From Rhizobium sp. BK418 (GTDB taxonomy: Bacteria; Pseudomonadota; Alphaproteobacteria; Rhizobiales; Rhizobiaceae), in contig NZ_SLZK01000003.1 of NCBI RefSeq assembly GCF_004341105.1, positions 558,001 to 622,000 on the forward strand: a stretch of 64,000 bases of DNA, given 5' to 3'. The notes beneath the pieces were generated by a model. That model was not told the origin of the DNA. It did not search any database and saw only the letters and a list, made by a program, of their open reading frames with translations. Below, piece by piece: positions 19,288-27,994 of this stretch. The translations under genes were made by a program, and so were the position numbers. The stretch's first letter is position 1. The number at the start of each line of letters is the position of its first letter.

Positions 19288-20547
19288 ATGAAAAACACTG
19301 CTCTGAAAAGCTTGCTGCTTGCCTCCAGCCTGCTGTCGTCAGCCGGCCTCGTACATGCCGCTGACGTGACGCTCACAGTCGAAAGCTGGCGTAACGACGA
19401 CCTGCAGATCTGGCAGGAAAAGATCATCCCGGCTTTCGAAGCCAAGAACCCGGGCATCAAGATCGTCTTCTCGCCAACCGCTCCGACTGAATATAACGCT
19501 TCGCTGAACGCCAAACTCGATGCCGGCTCTGCAGGCGACATCATCACCTGCCGTCCATTCGACGCTTCGCTCGAACTCTTCAACAAGAAGCAGCTTGCCG
19601 ACCTTACCAGCCTGTCCGGCATGGAAAACTTCTCGCCGGTCGCCAAGGCTGCCTGGTCGACGGATGACGGCAAGTCGACCTTCTGCGTGCCGATGGCTTC
19701 GGTCATTCACGGCTTCATCTACAATAAGGATGCCTTCGACAAGCTCGGTATTGCTGTTCCGAAGACGGAAGACGAATTCTTCGCAGCCCTCGACAAGATC
19801 AAGGCTGACGGTACCTACATTCCGCTCGCCATGGGCACGAAGGATCTCTGGGAAGCCGCAACCATGGGCTACCAGAATATCGGTCCGAACTACTGGAAAG
19901 GTGAAGAGGGCCGCTTAGCGCTGATCGCTGGCAAGCAGAAGCTGACGGATCCCGCCTGGGTCAAGCCCTTCGAGGAACTTGCCAAGTGGAAGCCCTATCT
20001 CGGTGACGGTTTCGAAGCCCAGACCTACTCGGACAGTCAGAACCTCTTCACGCTCGGCCGCGCCGCAATCTACCCGGCCGGTTCATGGGAAATCGCCCTG
20101 TTCAACACGCAGGCCCAGTTCAAGATGGGTGCCTTCCCGCCGCCGGTTCCGAAGTCTGGCGACCAGGGCTACATCTCCGATCATCCGGATATCGGCGTCG
20201 GCCTGAACACCAAGAGCACGCACCAGGAGGAAGCCAAGAAGTTCCTCACCTGGGTCGCTTCACCCGAGTTCGCAGACATTTATGCGAATGCGCTACCGGG
20301 CTTCTTCAGCCTGAACTCCAACCCGGTCAAGATGAGCGATCCGCTCGCTCAGGAGTTCGTTTCCTGGCGCGGCCCGTACAAGTCGACCGTCCGCTCCACC
20401 TATCAAATCCTGTCGCGCGGCACGCCGAACCTTGAAAACGAGACTTGGGTTGAATCGGCAAACGTCATCAACGGCACGGATACGCCGGCCGCTGCTGCCG
20501 AGAAGCTGCAGAAGGGCCTCGACAGCTGGTACAAGCCAGGCAAGTAA
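19288..20547 (+). CDS. sugar ABC transporter substrate-binding protein
   Basis: A 419-residue periplasmic binding protein (SBP family 1, MalE/UgpB-like). The signal peptide is MKNTALKSLLLASSLLSSAG with cleavage after VHAADV (about residue 25). The mature part contains KIIPAFEAKNPGIKIVF, GDIITCRPFDASLELF, AAIYPAGSWEIALF and EEAKKFLTWVASPEFA, as in carbohydrate-binding proteins. It leads an operon with two MalFG-type permeases, an oxidoreductase and an ATPase. The divergent amino-sugar kinase and NagR-like regulator suggest N-acetylglucosamine, chitobiose or a related amino sugar, by context only. Confidence 0.87.
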   Translation: MKNTALKSLLLASSLLSSAGLVHAADVTLTVESWRNDDLQIWQEKIIPAFEAKNPGIKIVFSPTAPTEYNASLNAKLDAGSAGDIITCRPFDASLELFNKKQLADLTSLSGMENFSPVAKAAWSTDDGKSTFCVPMASVIHGFIYNKDAFDKLGIAVPKTEDEFFAALDKIKADGTYIPLAMGTKDLWEAATMGYQNIGPNYWKGEEGRLALIAGKQKLTDPAWVKPFEELAKWKPYLGDGFEAQTYSDSQNLFTLGRAAIYPAGSWEIALFNTQAQFKMGAFPPPVPKSGDQGYISDHPDIGVGLNTKSTHQEEAKKFLTWVASPEFADIYANALPGFFSLNSNPVKMSDPLAQEFVSWRGPYKSTVRSTYQILSRGTPNLENETWVESANVINGTDTPAAAAEKLQKGLDSWYKPGK

Positions 20548-20560
20548 GCCTGTCATTCAA

Positions 20561-20592
20561 GGTAAGGGGCGGCTTCAAGCCGGCCCTTACCG
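20561..20592 (+). other. intercistronic hairpin after the binding-protein gene
   Basis: GGTAAGGGGCGGCT (20561-20574) and AGCCGGCCCTTACC (20578-20591) pair with one mismatch, 14 nt after the stop codon. No T-run follows, so it is more likely an mRNA-stabilising or partially attenuating hairpin that lets the binding protein outnumber the permeases. Confidence 0.6.
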
Positions 20593-20764
20593 GCCTGCCG
20601 GCCATCTTGTCTCGCAAGGGCAGGAGACTCGCAGCCGCCTCTTGGCCCGTTGTTTTCAGGTATGGGCCCGATCCTGCTCTCCGGACAGAGTGAGGAGGAG
20701 TGAGGGGCAAGATTTTCACCTGAGCTGCGCCTGTCGGCCCAGCCAATAAGAACAGGCAAAAGCC

Positions 20765-21712
20765 ATGAGCGAAGCCGACAACGCAGTCGACGTGATCCCG
20801 ATCAAGCGTCCCATACGCTGGCATATCGGCATCTTCCTTCTTCCGGCATTCATCGTCTATTCGGCGATCATGATCCTGCCGCTGATCGAAACGCTCCGGC
20901 TTTCCTTCTACAATACGGTTGATGGCGCCCCGGCCTTCGTCGGCTTCGCCAATTATCAAGTTCTCTTCGGCGATCCGCGGTGGGTGCATGACTTCTGGAA
21001 TGCGCTGCGCAACAATGTGATCTTTTTCATCATCCATATGTGCGTGCAGAATCCGATCGGCATTGCGCTGGCTGCGCTTCTGTCGACGCCGCGGCTGCGT
21101 TTTGTCGCCTTCTATCGCACTGCAATCTTCCTGCCGACGCTGCTCTCCTTCGTCATCGTCGGCTTTATCTGGAAGCTGATCCTTTCGCCGATCTGGGGCG
21201 TGGCACCCTGGCTGATGAGCTTCGTCGGTTTGAAATGGGCATTTGCGCCCTGGCTCGGCCAGTCCGGTCCTGCGCTGATCGCCGTGTCGCTGATCTCCAA
21301 CTGGCAATATATCGGCATCCCGATGATGCTGATCTATGCGGCGCTTCTGAGCATCCCTGAGGAGGTGATCGAGGCTGCGGAATGCGACGGCATTACCGGC
21401 TGGGCGCAGTTCTGGAAGATCAAGCTGCCGCTGGTGCTGCCGGCAATCGGTATCATCTCGATCCTGACCTTCGTCGGCAATTTCAACGCCTTTGACCTGA
21501 TCTATACGGTCCAGGGCGCGCTTGCCGGCCCAGATATGTCAACGGATATTCTGGGTACGCTGCTCTATCGCACCTTCTTCGGTTTCCAGCTCCAGCTCGG
21601 CGACCGGTCCATGGGTGCGACTATCGCAACGGTCATGTTCCTGATCATCCTTGCCGGCGTCTCCTTCTACCTTTTCGCCATCCAGCGGCGCATGCGCCGC
21701 TATCAGTTCTGA
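20765..21712 (+). CDS. sugar ABC transporter permease (MalF-like)
   Basis: A 315-residue inner-membrane protein with about six membrane segments. The first is IGIFLLPAFIVYSAIMILPLI, after a cytosolic N-terminus. The EAA motif is EEVIEAAECDGITGWAQFWKIKLPLVLPA (about residues 199-227). It is the partner of the 280-residue permease 13 nt downstream. It lies 217 nt after the binding protein, with the hairpin in between and no other start signal, so it is probably transcribed from the same promoter. Confidence 0.87.
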   Translation: MSEADNAVDVIPIKRPIRWHIGIFLLPAFIVYSAIMILPLIETLRLSFYNTVDGAPAFVGFANYQVLFGDPRWVHDFWNALRNNVIFFIIHMCVQNPIGIALAALLSTPRLRFVAFYRTAIFLPTLLSFVIVGFIWKLILSPIWGVAPWLMSFVGLKWAFAPWLGQSGPALIAVSLISNWQYIGIPMMLIYAALLSIPEEVIEAAECDGITGWAQFWKIKLPLVLPAIGIISILTFVGNFNAFDLIYTVQGALAGPDMSTDILGTLLYRTFFGFQLQLGDRSMGATIATVMFLIILAGVSFYLFAIQRRMRRYQF

Positions 21713-21725
21713 GGAGTGTGAGCCC

Positions 21726-22568
21726 ATGTCGAACAGAGCGCGCACATCCCCCATTCGCACCGGCCTCGTGCATCTGGCGCTGATCGCCTATACGCTGATT
21801 GCGATCTTCCCGGTGTTCCTGACGATCGTGAATTCGTTCAAGGACCGCAATGCGATCTTCCGCTCGCCGCTGCAGGTGCCCACACCTTCGACTTTCAGCC
21901 TGATCGGCTATCAGACTGTGCTGGGGCAGGGTGACTTCGCCACCTATTTCCAGAACAGCTTTATTGTGACGATCGTGGCGATCTTCCTCGTGCTGCTGTT
22001 CGGAGCTATGGCCGCCTTCGCGCTGTCGGAATATCGCTTCAAGGGCAATACCTTGATGGGCCTCTATATGGCGATCGGAATCATGATCCCGATCCGCCTC
22101 GGCACGGTCGCCATCCTGCAGGGCATGGTCGCGACCGGTCTCGTCAACACGCTGACGGCGCTGATCCTCGTCTATACGGCGCAGGGCATTCCGCTCGCGA
22201 TCTTCATCCTGTCGGAATTCATGCGCACCGTTTCCGACGACCTGAAGAATGCCGGGCGGATCGACGGACTCTCGGAATATGCGATCTTCTTCCGCCTCGT
22301 GCTGCCGCTGGTGCGGCCGGCTATGGCGACGGTCGCCGTCTTCACAATGATCCCGATCTGGAACGACCTCTGGTTCCCGCTGATCCTGGCGCCGTCCGAA
22401 GCTACGAAGACCGTAACGCTCGGCTCGCAGATCTTCATCGGCCAATTCGTCACCAACTGGAATGCGGTTCTGGCAGCGCTGTCGCTGGCGATCCTGCCGA
22501 TCCTCGTCCTCTATGTCATCTTCTCGCGGCAACTGATCCGCGGCATTACCTCGGGAGCCGTCAAGTGA
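21726..22568 (+). CDS. sugar ABC transporter permease (MalG-like)
   Basis: A 280-residue permease with about six membrane segments (first LIAYTLIAIFPVFLTIVNSF). The EAA-type loop is DDLKNAGRIDGLSEYAIFFRLVLPLVRPA, typical of MalG-family subunits. ATG 21726 follows GAGGAGTG; an earlier in-frame ATG lies inside the upstream gene and would add a non-hydrophobic extension. The gene ends in GTCAAGTGA, overlapping the GTG start of the oxidoreductase by 4 nt, so the two are translationally coupled. Confidence 0.87.
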   Translation: MSNRARTSPIRTGLVHLALIAYTLIAIFPVFLTIVNSFKDRNAIFRSPLQVPTPSTFSLIGYQTVLGQGDFATYFQNSFIVTIVAIFLVLLFGAMAAFALSEYRFKGNTLMGLYMAIGIMIPIRLGTVAILQGMVATGLVNTLTALILVYTAQGIPLAIFILSEFMRTVSDDLKNAGRIDGLSEYAIFFRLVLPLVRPAMATVAVFTMIPIWNDLWFPLILAPSEATKTVTLGSQIFIGQFVTNWNAVLAALSLAILPILVLYVIFSRQLIRGITSGAVK

Positions 22569-23632
22569 GCCAATCCGACAAGCCGATCCGCGTCCTCGTT
22601 GCAGGACTTGGCAATATGGGCCGCAGCCATGCGCTCGCCTATCACAACAATCCTGGCTACGAGATCGTCGGTCTCGTCAACCGCTCCAAACCGGCGCATC
22701 TGGCGCCGGAACTGGAGCAATATACGATCCATCCCGATTTCATGACGGCGCTTGCCGACTTGAAGCCGGATCTCTGCTCGATCAATACCTATTCGGACAG
22801 CCATGCCGATTACGCCGTTGCCGCCTTCGAGGCCGGCTGTGATGTGTTCGTCGAAAAGCCGTTGGCAACAACGGTTGCCGATGCCGAGCGCGTCGTGGCG
22901 GCGGCTAAGAAGGCCGGCAAGAAGCTGGTCATCGGTTACATCCTCCGCCACCACCCTTCCTGGAAGAAGCTGATCGAGGAAGCGCGGAAGCTCGGCGGCC
23001 CCTATGTTTTCCGCATGAACCTCAATCAGCAGTCCAGCGGCCCGACCTGGGATACGCACCAGGCTTTGATGCAAACGACCTCGCCGATCGTCGATTGCGG
23101 CGTCCACTATGTCGACGTCATGTGCCAGATCACCGATGCCAAGGCCATCGAAGTTCGCGGCATGGGCCTGCGCCTGTCGAATGAGATCGCGCCAGACATG
23201 TATAATTACGGCCATCTGCAGGTGCTCTATGAAGACGGTTCCGTCGGTTGGTACGAGGCCGGCTGGGGGCCGATGATTTCCGAAACTGCCTTCTTCGTGA
23301 AGGACGTCATGTCGCCGAATGGCGCTGTCTCGATCGTCATGGATCCGACGGCCAAGTCCGACGATATCGACACTCACACCAAAACTTCCGTCATTCGCCT
23401 TCATTCGGCAGAGACCGGGCCAGACGGCAAGTTCATCCGTCCCGATCAGGACATGACCATGGCGGGCGAGCCGGGCCATCAAGAGCTTTGCGACCTAGAG
23501 CAGGCCTTCATGCTGCGTGCTGTCCGTGAGGATCTGGACCTTACCCGCCATATGGATGATGCCGTGGCCTCGCTGCGCATCTGCCTTGCCGCTGACGAAA
23601 GCGTGCGCACCGGCCGACCGGTTAGACTATAA
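22565..23632 (+). CDS. Gfo/Idh/MocA-family oxidoreductase
   Basis: A 355-residue NAD(P)-dependent oxidoreductase. The N-terminal Rossmann motif is [17 protein letters not shown] (residues about 10-26), and the EKP motif is in [10 protein letters not shown] (about 97). The C-terminal alpha/beta domain carries a likely catalytic His/Asp pair in [12 protein letters not shown]. Family members oxidise sugars, inositols or their glycosides. The start is GTG 22565, overlapping the permease stop. Its place between permease and ATPase in a sugar importer operon means it very likely processes the imported sugar. Substrate and product are not evident. Confidence 0.85.
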   Translation: MSQSDKPIRVLVAGLGNMGRSHALAYHNNPGYEIVGLVNRSKPAHLAPELEQYTIHPDFMTALADLKPDLCSINTYSDSHADYAVAAFEAGCDVFVEKPLATTVADAERVVAAAKKAGKKLVIGYILRHHPSWKKLIEEARKLGGPYVFRMNLNQQSSGPTWDTHQALMQTTSPIVDCGVHYVDVMCQITDAKAIEVRGMGLRLSNEIAPDMYNYGHLQVLYEDGSVGWYEAGWGPMISETAFFVKDVMSPNGAVSIVMDPTAKSDDIDTHTKTSVIRLHSAETGPDGKFIRPDQDMTMAGEPGHQELCDLEQAFMLRAVREDLDLTRHMDDAVASLRICLAADESVRTGRPVRL

Positions 23633-23642
23633 GGAAAGACTA

Positions 23643-24644
23643 GTGGGATCGCTTCAACTCAAATCCATCCGCAAGGCCTATGGCACTCATGACGTGCTGA
23701 AGGGCATCGACCTTGAGGTCAAGGACGGCGAATTCGTCATCTTCGTCGGCCCCTCAGGGTGCGGGAAATCGACCCTGCTGCGCAGCATTGCCGGCCTGGA
23801 AGACGTCACCTCGGGCGCCGTCATCATCAACGGCCGCGACGAGACGCTGACGCCGCCTGCCAAGCGCGGCATCGCCATGGTCTTCCAGTCCTACGCGCTC
23901 TATCCCCACCTGACGGTGAAGGACAATATGGGGCTTGGCCTCAAGCAGGCGGGTACTGCGAAGGACGAGATCGAAAAGCGCGTCACCAAGGCATCGTCGA
24001 TGCTCTCGCTGGAACAATATCTCGCCCGCCGCCCGTCCGAACTTTCGGGCGGCCAGCGCCAGCGTGTGGCGATCGGCCGCGCCATCGTGCGTGAGCCGGA
24101 ACTCTTTCTGTTCGACGAGCCGCTCTCCAACCTGGATGCGGCGCTGCGCGTGCAGACGCGTCTGGAAATCGCCCGTCTGCATCGCAGCCTGAAGGCGACG
24201 ATGATCTACGTCACCCACGACCAAGTGGAAGCGATGACGCTTGCCGACAAGATCGTGGTACTGAATGCCGGTGCAATCGAGCAGATCGGCTCGCCGATGG
24301 AACTCTACAATCGCCCAGCCAATGTCTTCGTCGCCGGTTTCATCGGTTCGCCGCAGATGAACTTCATCCCCGGTGACAAGCTCGGTGATGCCAATGCAAA
24401 GACGGTCGGCATCCGCCCCGAGCATCTGACGCTGTCCCGCGACAGCGGCACGTGGAAGGCGAAGACCGTGCATGTCGAACATCTCGGTGCCGACACCATC
24501 GTCTATCTGGAATCAGAGCAGTGCGGCCTCGTCACAGCGCGTCTCTTCGGCGAACATAAGTATGAGCCGGACGAGATCGTCTATGCGACTCCGGATGGCA
24601 CGCATATCCATCGCTTCGATGCCAACGGCAAGGCGATCCGCTGA
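23643..24644 (+). CDS. sugar ABC transporter ATPase (MsmK/UgpC-like)
   Basis: A 333-residue ATPase that completes the importer. It has Walker [10 protein letters not shown] (about residues 36-44), Q-loop FQSYALYPH, signature [16 protein letters not shown], Walker [13 protein letters not shown], switch His in YVTHDQVEA, and a C-terminal TOBE region ([11 protein letters not shown]). GTG 23643 is chosen because AAGGAAAG lies just upstream, 10 nt after the oxidoreductase stop; the frame is open further back but overlaps that gene. It is the last gene of the operon. Confidence 0.87.
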   Translation: MGSLQLKSIRKAYGTHDVLKGIDLEVKDGEFVIFVGPSGCGKSTLLRSIAGLEDVTSGAVIINGRDETLTPPAKRGIAMVFQSYALYPHLTVKDNMGLGLKQAGTAKDEIEKRVTKASSMLSLEQYLARRPSELSGGQRQRVAIGRAIVREPELFLFDEPLSNLDAALRVQTRLEIARLHRSLKATMIYVTHDQVEAMTLADKIVVLNAGAIEQIGSPMELYNRPANVFVAGFIGSPQMNFIPGDKLGDANAKTVGIRPEHLTLSRDSGTWKAKTVHVEHLGADTIVYLESEQCGLVTARLFGEHKYEPDEIVYATPDGTHIHRFDANGKAIR

Positions 24645-24696
24645 CCGTCGATCGAACGAAAAAGCGGGGCCCTTGGTTTCCGGCTAGAGAATATCT

Positions 24697-25008
24697 TCAG
24701 CCGAGAACCGGTCGCATGAAGCTGCGCTCGTAGCTGACGATGCTGCGATTGCGTTTGTCGAGTTCGAAAGCGGCCTGGCATTCCGGATCGCTTGCCATTC
24801 GCGTCCTGTAGTCCTCGTAGGCTGCAAGGCTCGGGAAGGAAAACAGTGCGACGGCAATGTTGTTGGCGCCTTCCGACGGCAGGAAATAGCCGTGATGGGT
24901 ACCGCCCATCCTGTTGACGATGGGAATCCAGAGCCGGGCATATTCTTCGAATTCGGCGAGCTTATAGGGATCGATCACATAGCGCAGATAGCAGGTAATC
25001 ATCGACAT
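24697..25008 (-). CDS. NIPSNAP family protein
   Basis: A 103-residue ferredoxin-like dimer-barrel protein. The NIPSNAP pattern is clear: ITCYLRYVIDPYKLAEFEEYARLW, the GTHHGYFLP turn, and FSFPSLAAYEDYRTRMASDPE. The function of this family in bacteria is unknown. Two starts fit, ATG 25008 or ATG 25002; neither has a strong ribosome-binding site. It stands alone between the end of the sugar operon and the terminator of the next ABC operon. Confidence 0.8.
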   Translation of the reverse strand: MSMITCYLRYVIDPYKLAEFEEYARLWIPIVNRMGGTHHGYFLPSEGANNIAVALFSFPSLAAYEDYRTRMASDPECQAAFELDKRNRSIVSYERSFMRPVLG

Positions 25009-25114
25009 GTCCGTTTGTAGTGGCGGGCCTGTTTCTATGCGGCGCGTTCCGTCCCTTCAAGCCGAGCTTGCTGATGGCGCGATCACGATTGCTGATGATC
25101 TCCCGGCTGAAACG

Positions 25115-25142
25115 AAAAAGGCGCCGCATCGCCGGCGCCTTT
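25115..25142 (-). terminator. rho-independent terminator of the second polyamine-type ABC operon
   Basis: On the minus strand the stem AAAGGCGCCGG/CGGCGCCTTT with a short loop is followed by a T-run (AAAAA on the plus strand, 25115-25119). It lies 24 nt beyond the ATPase stop codon. Confidence 0.75.
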
Positions 25143-25165
25143 CTGACGAATTCAATTGCCACCAG

Positions 25166-26227
25166 TCAGTCGCGGATGACGAGCAGATCGGCGGCCATGA
25201 AGCGAAGCGTGACGGTTTCGCCCGCGGATGGCGGGGTGATGCCGGGGCTGTTGAACATGTCGAAGGAGATCACGTTGCCGCCGACATCCATACGGGTGCG
25301 AATGACCGAACCCAGGAAGTGTGCGGAGACGACCTGACCGGTCAGTGCGGTATCGCTGCGAGCGCCTTCAGCCAGCGATCCGGCTTCCGGACGAAGCGCG
25401 AGCTGTACGGTGTCGCCGGCCTTGTAGGCCTGAACTGATTGCTTCAGTGTGACACTCTGATCGCCGATCTGGATGCGGTTGCTGTCGGGATCGACCACCT
25501 TGGCTTCGATGAGGTTCAGCGTGCCGACGAAGGAGGCGACGAAGCGCGTTGCCGGCGTGTTGTAGATCTCGAAGGGCGTGCCGATTTGGTCGGCCTTGCC
25601 GGCGTTCATGACGACGATGCGGTCGGAGATCGACAGCGCTTCTTCCTGGTCGTGCGTGACGAAAACGGTGGTGATGCCGAGCGACTGCTGGATCTGGCGG
25701 ATTTCCTCGCGCAGTGAAACGCGGATCTTAGCGTCGAGAGCAGACAGCGGCTCGTCGAGCAGCAGAACCTGCGGCTTGACGGCAAGGGCGCGGGCGAGTG
25801 CTACGCGCTGCTGCTGGCCGCCTGACATCTGGTAGGGGAAGCGGTCGGCCAGATGCTCGAGCTTGATGAGGCCGAGCATTTCCTTGACGCGCTTGTCGAT
25901 CTCAGGCTTCGGCGCACCTGCGACCTTCAGGCCGAAGGCAACATTGTCATGCACCGTCATGTTCGGGAAGAGGGCGTAGGCCTGGAAGACCATGCCGATA
26001 TTGCGCTGGTTCGGCTTCAGCGCGCGCTGGTCCTTGCCGTTGATCGTCAGCGTGCCGCCGGTCGGCGCTTCGAAGCCAGCGATCATGCGCAGAACCGTCG
26101 TCTTGCCGCAGCCAGACGGGCCGAGGAAGGAGACGAATTCCCCTTTCTCGATGTCCATGTTGAAGTTCTTGACGACCTGGGTTTGGCCGAAAGATTTCTG
26201 AATATTGGTCAGGGTAAGAAAAGACAT
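25166..26227 (-). CDS. polyamine/phosphonate-type ABC transporter ATPase
   Basis: A 353-residue PotA/FbpC-type ATPase. It has Walker A GPSGCGKTT (about residues 37-45), Q-loop FQAYALFPN, signature MSGGQQQRVALARALA, Walker B VLLLDEPLSALD, switch His in FVTHDQEEA, and a C-terminal TOBE region ending RFMAADLLVIRD. It is the last gene of the operon binding protein, permease, permease, ATPase on the minus strand and lies 12 nt after the second permease. A terminator follows. Confidence 0.88.
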   Translation of the reverse strand: MSFLTLTNIQKSFGQTQVVKNFNMDIEKGEFVSFLGPSGCGKTTVLRMIAGFEAPTGGTLTINGKDQRALKPNQRNIGMVFQAYALFPNMTVHDNVAFGLKVAGAPKPEIDKRVKEMLGLIKLEHLADRFPYQMSGGQQQRVALARALAVKPQVLLLDEPLSALDAKIRVSLREEIRQIQQSLGITTVFVTHDQEEALSISDRIVVMNAGKADQIGTPFEIYNTPATRFVASFVGTLNLIEAKVVDPDSNRIQIGDQSVTLKQSVQAYKAGDTVQLALRPEAGSLAEGARSDTALTGQVVSAHFLGSVIRTRMDVGGNVISFDMFNSPGITPPSAGETVTLRFMAADLLVIRD

Positions 26228-26239
26228 GAGCCAAATACC

Positions 26240-27037
26240 TTATGCTTTAGCCGGGCGGGCTTTGCCAAAGCGCGAAACGAGGTTGAGCAGGCCCATGCTG
26301 AGCCATGTGATCGAGAATGCGATAACCGCGAGCGCGGACGGCTCATAGGCCTTGTTCGCACCGACGAGCTGCAGGTAGGGGCCGAAGGCCGGGCGGTTCA
26401 GCAGGGCTGCGAAGGTAAACTCACCCATGACGATCGCGAGCGTTATGAAGGCACCCGAAAGCACGCCGCTCATGACGTTCGGAAAGATGCACTTGAACAT
26501 GATCGTCGGCCAGCTGGCACCGAGGCTCTCAGCTGCTTCCGTCAGCGTTCGCACGTCAATCGCGCGCATGGCGGTATCGACGGAGCGGTACATGTAGGGC
26601 AGCGCAAGCGTCATATAGGAGATGACGAGCAAGATGTTCGTACCGGTCGTAAAGCCCGTCAGCGGTAGGATCGACGATGAGTTGTACATGCGCAGATAGC
26701 CGAACACGATGACGATCGCCGGAATGACGAGCGGTAGCAGCGTGATGAATTCGACGATCTGACGCATCTGCGGCACGCGCAGGCGCACCCAATAAGCCGT
26801 CGGCACGACGAGCAGCATGCCGAAGACAATGGTGAGGAGCGCCATCAGCATTGAATAGCCGAAGGTTGCCTGGAAGTCTGGATCGGAGAAGACTGAGCGG
26901 TAAGCATCGAAGCTGTAGACACCGCGGCGCATGCGCAGCGAGAATTCCAGCGTACCCAGCAGAGGCACGAAGAAGTAGATCGCGCCGATAATGATGGCGA
27001 TCCAGGCGCCGATACGTTGTCCCGTCATTTCTGCCAC
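26240..27037 (-). CDS. ABC transporter permease (PotC-like)
   Basis: A 265-residue permease with about six membrane segments (first GAWIAIIIGAIYFFVPLLGTL). The EAA loop is LTEAAESLGASWPTIMFKCIFPNVMSG. It overlaps the upstream permease gene by 13 nt, so expression is coupled. PotC-like length and motifs fit import of polyamines, iron chelates or aminophosphonates. Confidence 0.87.
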   Translation of the reverse strand: MAEMTGQRIGAWIAIIIGAIYFFVPLLGTLEFSLRMRRGVYSFDAYRSVFSDPDFQATFGYSMLMALLTIVFGMLLVVPTAYWVRLRVPQMRQIVEFITLLPLVIPAIVIVFGYLRMYNSSSILPLTGFTTGTNILLVISYMTLALPYMYRSVDTAMRAIDVRTLTEAAESLGASWPTIMFKCIFPNVMSGVLSGAFITLAIVMGEFTFAALLNRPAFGPYLQLVGANKAYEPSALAVIAFSITWLSMGLLNLVSRFGKARPAKA

Positions 27038-27918
27038 CGTTCAGCGCGCATGCGCAGCATGAGATAGAGAACGTTCGATACGCCAGTAATGACGATCATG
27101 CCGAGCGCGATCGCGTAACCGAGGTTCGCATTGTGAAGAACATCGCCGCGGATCTGAGCGTAGAGCAGGATCGGCACGATGTTTAGCGATGAACCGGTCA
27201 GCGCATACGCGGTGGCGATGGCACCGAAAGCGTTGGCGAAGAGCAGAAGCGTCGTGCCAAGCAGGCTCGGCCACAGGATCGGCAAGGCGACCATGGTCCA
27301 GTACTGACGGTTGGTGGCGCCGAGGATCTGGGAAGCCTCACGCCATTCCTTCTTCATGCCGTCAAGAGCCGGCGTCAGGATCAGCACCATCAGCGGGATC
27401 TGAAAATACATGTAGGTGATGGTCAGGCCGGTGAAGGACAGCAGGTTGAAGCCCGTGGCGTAGAGATTGATGCCGAACCAGTCACGCAAGAATATGGTCA
27501 CGAGGCCGGTGCGGCCCAGTGTCGCCAGGAACGAGAAAGCGAGCGGGATGCCGGCGAAATTCGAGGCGACACCGGAGAAGGTGAGCAGCGTGGAGCGGAC
27601 CCAGGTCGGCAGGCCGCCGAGCACCACGGCCCAGGCGAGGAAGAAGCCGATCAGCGCACCGCCGAGAGCGGAGGCGACGGAAACACGGATACTGATCCAG
27701 TAAGCGCTCAGGATCGACGGCGTAAAAAGGTCGGCGATGTTCTGGAACGTGAATTGTCCGTCGGGCGTAAAGAACGCGCCCACGACCAGGTAGAGCGTCG
27801 GTATGATCAGGAATAACAGCGAAAATATAATGAAAGGCGCAATGCCCAGCCAGTCGATCACTTTATCTTTGTTGATCAAGGGCATGGCGCTGACCATTGG
27901 CGTTGAAACTGTGCTCAT
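27025..27918 (-). CDS. ABC transporter permease (PotB-like)
   Basis: A 297-residue permease. The first membrane segment is WLGIAPFIIFSLLFLIIPTLYL, preceded by a polar N-terminus of about 23 residues. The EAA loop reads KKEWREASQILGATNRQYWTMVALPILWPS. AGGAAG precedes ATG 27918. It is separated from the binding-protein gene by 76 nt containing a strong hairpin, so less permease than binding protein is expected. Confidence 0.87.
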   Translation of the reverse strand: MSTVSTPMVSAMPLINKDKVIDWLGIAPFIIFSLLFLIIPTLYLVVGAFFTPDGQFTFQNIADLFTPSILSAYWISIRVSVASALGGALIGFFLAWAVVLGGLPTWVRSTLLTFSGVASNFAGIPLAFSFLATLGRTGLVTIFLRDWFGINLYATGFNLLSFTGLTITYMYFQIPLMVLILTPALDGMKKEWREASQILGATNRQYWTMVALPILWPSLLGTTLLLFANAFGAIATAYALTGSSLNIVPILLYAQIRGDVLHNANLGYAIALGMIVITGVSNVLYLMLRMRAERWQK

Positions 27919-27952
27919 GGAAAAGCTCTTCCTGGGGCCAAGGAACGAGAAA

Positions 27953-27983
27953 GGCCTCTCCGTCGATTAGAGACGGAGAGGCC
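27953..27983 (-). terminator. attenuating terminator between binding protein and permease genes
   Basis: A perfect 12-bp stem, GGCCTCTCCGTC (27953-27964) with GACGGAGAGGCC (27972-27983), has a 7-nt loop and is followed on the minus strand by TTTCTC. The weak T-run suggests partial termination, giving excess binding protein. Confidence 0.7.
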
Positions 27984-27994
27984 GGGTCAGTCAA

